Notes under the pieces: generated by a model
The model's database searches: none
What the model was told of the DNA's origin: nothing
What the model saw: the letters and a program-made list of their open reading frames with translations, nothing else
In this document: positions 60,890 to 64,000 of the stretch, piece after piece
Layout: the number at the start of each line of letters is the position of its first letter
Numbering within the stretch: position 1 is the first letter of the stretch
Source: JAZKIX01 sp040384645
GTDB taxonomy: Bacteria > Pseudomonadota > Gammaproteobacteria > Burkholderiales > Burkholderiaceae_D
DNA: 64,000 nt
Assembly: GCA_040384645.1 (NCBI GenBank)
Contig: JAZKIX010000010.1
Location: forward strand, 1-64,000
Reading direction: 5' to 3'
Translations under genes and position numbers: made by a program

Positions 60890-62278
60890 ATGACAAACCA
60901 AATCTCTCGCAAGCGCCTTCCCGTCTCCTTATCGCTAATGGCCATTGCCTCCATCACGGCCCTGAGCGCATTGGTCGGTTGCAGCAACGCGCCAGAACTG
61001 CTTGAGCGCGCCGCCATGCCAACCGCCCCGGCGTTCAACGCCAGCGCATTGTTTGCGTTATCGGATGCCGATATGGCAGGCACTGGTTACGCCGATAAGC
61101 TACTGCGCAAAGTGCCAGGCCAGCGTGACGCGCTGACTCGCGTGCTTCCAAGCGCCGCCCGGGACGATACATCCAACTCGGTTTTTGCCTCGAATTCAGT
61201 TACCGGTTGGCCCGGTCCAATGGACATCGGGCCGGCCTGTCGCATGGCTTATGTGGCCGAGACGCGTAGCGAAGCACCGGCCGGCGTGCAAAAGCTGGAA
61301 AATCCCTACACCGGTCTGCCTGAAGGCAAGCTGGTTTCTGCGTTTGACCTCAGCGGCACAGGCGCGCCGGTTGCTGCGGGTAGCATAATAGTGAGCGGCA
61401 ACCCCAAGTCCGTGCATGTCGCGCCGAATGGGCGCTGGCTGATTGCGCCGCTGGAGAAAGCTGGCTCCGAGTTGGGTTTCGTGATTCTTGAAGGCGGGCG
61501 GCCCACGCAGGTGCGCTATGCCAAGCTTGACACCGCCGCCTATCACACCGCTGAGTTTGTCCGCGGGCCGCAGTTTGCCCGCATCAATCCGCGCGGAGAT
61601 GTGATCGCGCTTAATTTAGGTAACACGCACGTCGCTTTTGTTCGCGTCGGTTTTGACAGCACGGGACTGCCGAGCGGGGCGGAGTTGATCGGGCAACCTG
61701 TGCCCGCGGGCAAATGGATCAGCATGGGCCGCTGGTCGGCGGACGGTCGTTTTTATATCACGGCAGATACTGGCTGGGGCCCAGGCGATCTGGACGCCGT
61801 GTTCAACGGACCTGGTGCGCTACGCAGCATTGCGTTTCAACCCGATGGCGCGCACAAAGCCGTATCCACCGCACTGTTGTCCCTAAGCCCAGAGGGTTTC
61901 GATGTCGATCCGGCGGGTAAACTCATTCTGGCCGTCAACATGGAAAGGACCTATCTGCCCGAAGCGCTGCCGTTCGCGCTGTTCGGTCGGCGCGACCGGG
62001 CGTCGCTGTCGCTGGTGACTTTTGATCCAGCCAGTGGCGCGCTGGCTACTGTCGATGGCCCGCTCGCCTTCAAGGGCGTGCTGCCCGAACATGCGCTGTT
62101 TGACCGCGATGGCACTGGTATAGCGACGGCCGTGTACCACGAAAAGTCAGATATCCCCCAAGCGGGCTGGGTCGAGTACTTCCACATCGACCGCAGCGGC
62201 GTGGCCCCGCGCATCGTGCCTACGGGCCGACGCCAGCCAGTGCCCCGAGGTGCACACGCTTTGGCTGTTTGCTACTAA
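60890..62278 (+). CDS. Predicted beta-propeller lipoprotein
   Basis: A 462-residue exported protein with an N-terminal signal and a lipobox (LSALVGC, Cys at about 31), so probably lipid-anchored in the outer membrane or facing the periplasm. The rest has repeated beta-rich stretches of WD/YVTN-like kind (SVHVAPNGRWLIAPL, INPRGDVIALNLG, WSADGRFYITAD, VDPAGKLILAVNM, TFDPASGALATVDG), about six to seven blades. No catalytic motif is seen; the function is unknown. It is presumably under control of the divergent TetR and lies in the inserted segment. Confidence 0.75.
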   Translation: MTNQISRKRLPVSLSLMAIASITALSALVGCSNAPELLERAAMPTAPAFNASALFALSDADMAGTGYADKLLRKVPGQRDALTRVLPSAARDDTSNSVFASNSVTGWPGPMDIGPACRMAYVAETRSEAPAGVQKLENPYTGLPEGKLVSAFDLSGTGAPVAAGSIIVSGNPKSVHVAPNGRWLIAPLEKAGSELGFVILEGGRPTQVRYAKLDTAAYHTAEFVRGPQFARINPRGDVIALNLGNTHVAFVRVGFDSTGLPSGAELIGQPVPAGKWISMGRWSADGRFYITADTGWGPGDLDAVFNGPGALRSIAFQPDGAHKAVSTALLSLSPEGFDVDPAGKLILAVNMERTYLPEALPFALFGRRDRASLSLVTFDPASGALATVDGPLAFKGVLPEHALFDRDGTGIATAVYHEKSDIPQAGWVEYFHIDRSGVAPRIVPTGRRQPVPRGAHALAVCY

Positions 62279-62359
62279 AGGGAAAATGGCGTCGCGTTGC
62301 TTGCCAAGCGGGCAACGCCGTTCAGCACAAGCGGCGTCACTAAAGGCTGCGATTTCGGC

Positions 62360-62441
62360 TTGCAGAAATGAGATTCGCGATTTGCCGAACGCCTTGGGGC
62401 AGCAAGACTTTGTGCGGCTACAGTTTAGTCATGCACCTTGA
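62360..62441 (+). pseudogene. Second copy of the lpxR C-terminal tail
   Basis: The frame NEIRDLPNALGQQDFVRLQF, followed by SHAP and a stop at 62439-62441, repeats the lpxR tail at 59837-59908 with two substitutions. No lpxR body precedes it; upstream is the lipoprotein 3' region. It is the left part of the downstream copy of the duplication and marks the original lpxR-pyrG junction. Confidence 0.75.
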
Positions 62442-62522
62442 ATTGGCGGAAAATTAATTGAAAATTAACGTGGATCATTGCTAATCTGCCGGAGTTTCAG
62501 CCTTGGAATGGCATGTTTGCGG

Positions 62523-62558
62523 TATAATTTCAATTTCCCGCTAGTGCCGTTCGGCACC
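62523..62558 (+). promoter_or_regulatory. pyrG leader: -10 box and hairpin before the start
   Basis: TATAAT at 62523-62528 is a good -10 box. A hairpin GTGCCG-TT-CGGCAC lies at 62545-62558, 7 nt before the pyrG ATG, where a ribosome binding site is expected; no AGGAG-like sequence is seen. The hairpin is conserved in the decayed upstream copy but the -10 box is not. Confidence 0.5.
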
Positions 62559-62565
62559 TTCTGCA

Positions 62566-64000
62566 ATGACCAAGTTTGTATTCGTCACTGGTGGCGTCGT
62601 CTCTTCCCTTGGCAAAGGGATAGCCGCCGCCTCTCTCGCTGCGATCCTCGAATCGCGCGGCCTCAAAGTCACTCTTCTGAAATTAGACCCGTATATCAAC
62701 GTCGATCCGGGCACGATGAGTCCATTCCAGCATGGCGAAGTATTCGTTACCGATGACGGCGCCGAAACCGATCTCGATCTCGGCCATTACGAGCGCTTCA
62801 TTACGACGCGCATGCGCAAGGTGAATAATTTCACCACCGGCCAGATTTATGAGTCGGTCATCCGCAAGGAGCGACGCGGCGAATATCTAGGCAAGACAGT
62901 ACAAGTCATTCCCCATATCACCAATGAAATCCAAGATTTCATCTATCGCGGCGCCGAAGGTTTTGATGTTGCACTGGTTGAAATCGGCGGCACTGTGGGC
63001 GATATCGAATCCCTGCCTTTTCTCGAAGCAGCGCGCCAGTTGAGTTTGCGTGCGGGTCGTAAAGCCGCCGCCTTCGTGCATTTGACGCTGGTGCCGTATC
63101 TGGTATCGGCGGGCGAGTTGAAAACCAAGCCGACCCAGCACAGCGTTCAAAAATTGCGTGAAATCGGCATTTTCCCGGACGCTTTGTTATGCCGTGCCGA
63201 CCGCCCGATTCCCGACGATGAACGCGCCAAGATTTCCCTGTTTTCGAATGTGGAAGAAGCGGCCGTCATTTCGGTTTGGGACGCCGATACCATCTATAAA
63301 ATCCCGCAAATGTTGCACGACCAAGGTCTTGATGCCATCGTTTGCGAAAAGCTCGGCCTGACTGCGGCCCCGGCGGATTTGACCATGTGGAATCGCCTGG
63401 TGATGGCGCTGGGCAATCCTAAGTCGGAAGTTACCATCGGCATGGTCGGCAAATATGTCGAACTGACCGAATCGTATAAATCACNNNNNNNNNNGAAGCC
63501 TTGCGTCATGCCGGTATCCATACCGAAAGCCGGGTCAATATCGAATATCTGGATTCGGAAGAAATCGAAATCAAAGGCTGTGGCGACCTGGCTAAATACG
63601 ATGCGATCTTGGTGCCCGGTGGTTTCGGCAAACGCGGGGTGGAAGGTAAGATTGCAGCGGCTAAGTTCGCCCGTGAAAATAAAATCCCTTATCTCGGTAT
63701 CTGTCTCGGCATGCAAGTGGCACTGATTGAATATGCGCGCAATATGGCCGGCTTGTCCAAGGCTAATTCAACCGAATTCGATGGCGATACCGATCAACCG
63801 GTAGTGGCATTGATTAACGAATGGCAAAACCACGACGGCAAGGTTGAGCGGCGCGATGCCAATTCCGATTTGGGCGGCACAATGCGCTTGGGTGCACAAA
63901 CTTGCGCCGTCAATCCCGGCACGCTGGCTTCAGAAATCTACGGCAGTGTCGTGACTGAGCGCCATCGTCATCGTTATGAAGCAAATAACCATTATCTTTC
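62566..64000 (+). CDS. pyrG: CTP synthase, 3' end beyond the window
   Basis: CTP synthase makes CTP from UTP with glutamine. The N-terminal synthetase domain (about 1-270) has FVFVTGGVVSSLGKGIAAASLAAILESRG (P-loop-like), DPYINVDPGTMSPFQHGEVFVTDDGAETDLDLGHYERF and KTVQVIPHITNEIQ. The glutamine amidotransferase domain has PGGFGKRGVEGKIAAAKFA and GICLGMQ (Cys nucleophile). Ten N at 63485-63494 lie between ESYKS and EALRHAG; five nucleotides would restore the frame, so the gene is probably intact. The window ends before the His/Glu of the triad and the stop codon. Confidence 0.93.

Noticed and set aside
59830..63000. Prophage or transposon around the lpxR/pyrG duplication
   Set aside because: No integrase, transposase or terminal inverted repeats are visible; the flanking direct repeats are far longer than a target-site duplication.

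Overview
The window looks like a draft-genome scaffold of a betaproteobacterium, most likely Burkholderiales and plausibly Oxalobacteraceae. This rests on gene order and protein style: thrS-infC-rpmI-rplT-pheS-pheT-ihfA-merR, flhDC next to motAB and cheYAW, polyhydroxybutyrate-type enzymes, a monofunctional RelA, and chemoreceptors with a C-terminal WEEF tail. No database search was possible, so the genus is open. Nine runs of exactly 10 N are scaffold gaps of arbitrary size; seven lie inside genes and create artificial frame breaks.

Layout. 0.6-6.6 kb: a DUF4386 membrane protein, a Tat-exported PhoD-like phosphatase and a secreted GH3 beta-glucosidase with two discoidin-like domains. 7-11.2 kb: a two-component system divergent from a small envelope redox operon (DUF2147, CcdA, thioredoxin). 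11.4-13.7 kb: a LysR regulator divergent from an unusual purA. 14-22.5 kb: bdhA, an alpha/beta hydrolase, RidA, relA, a gap-split small gene, a CDF metal exporter and a hydroxypyruvate isomerase-like gene. 22.6-31 kb: tRNA-Val and the translation block thrS to ihfA/merR. 31-44.6 kb: prfC, a fatty-acid desaturase pair, an AraC-type regulator, a PHB-depolymerase-like esterase with an RHH regulator, an aminotransferase/RidA pair, a LysE exporter divergent from a MocR regulator, and htpG. 45-57.8 kb: the motility block flhDC, a methyltransferase, motAB, a CheZ-like protein, cheY, cheA, cheW and a chemoreceptor without a periplasmic sensor domain, then a separate module encoding a membrane Hpt/ATPase kinase, a response regulator and CheX. 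58-64 kb: an alpha/beta hydrolase, an lpxR-like gene, a TetR/lipoprotein pair and pyrG, which runs off the end.

The most unusual signal is a dispersed intergenic repeat of about 75 bp, present in 11 diverged copies in both orientations. Each starts with a GGGGGTATA-like end, has a central CCCGCA-like core and ends in an A/T hairpin (AAAAATAC, 7-9 nt loop, GTATTTTT). It corresponds to no family I can name. The second is at 59.8-62.6 kb: the lpxR 3' end, the intergenic DNA and the pyrG 5' end occur twice as a diverged direct repeat of about 230 bp flanking a tetR/lipoprotein pair. The upstream pyrG copy is decayed. Other points of note are a compact membrane CheA-like/receiver/CheX module, a headless chemoreceptor, an AUA-initiated infC, and several operator-like palindromes between divergent genes.
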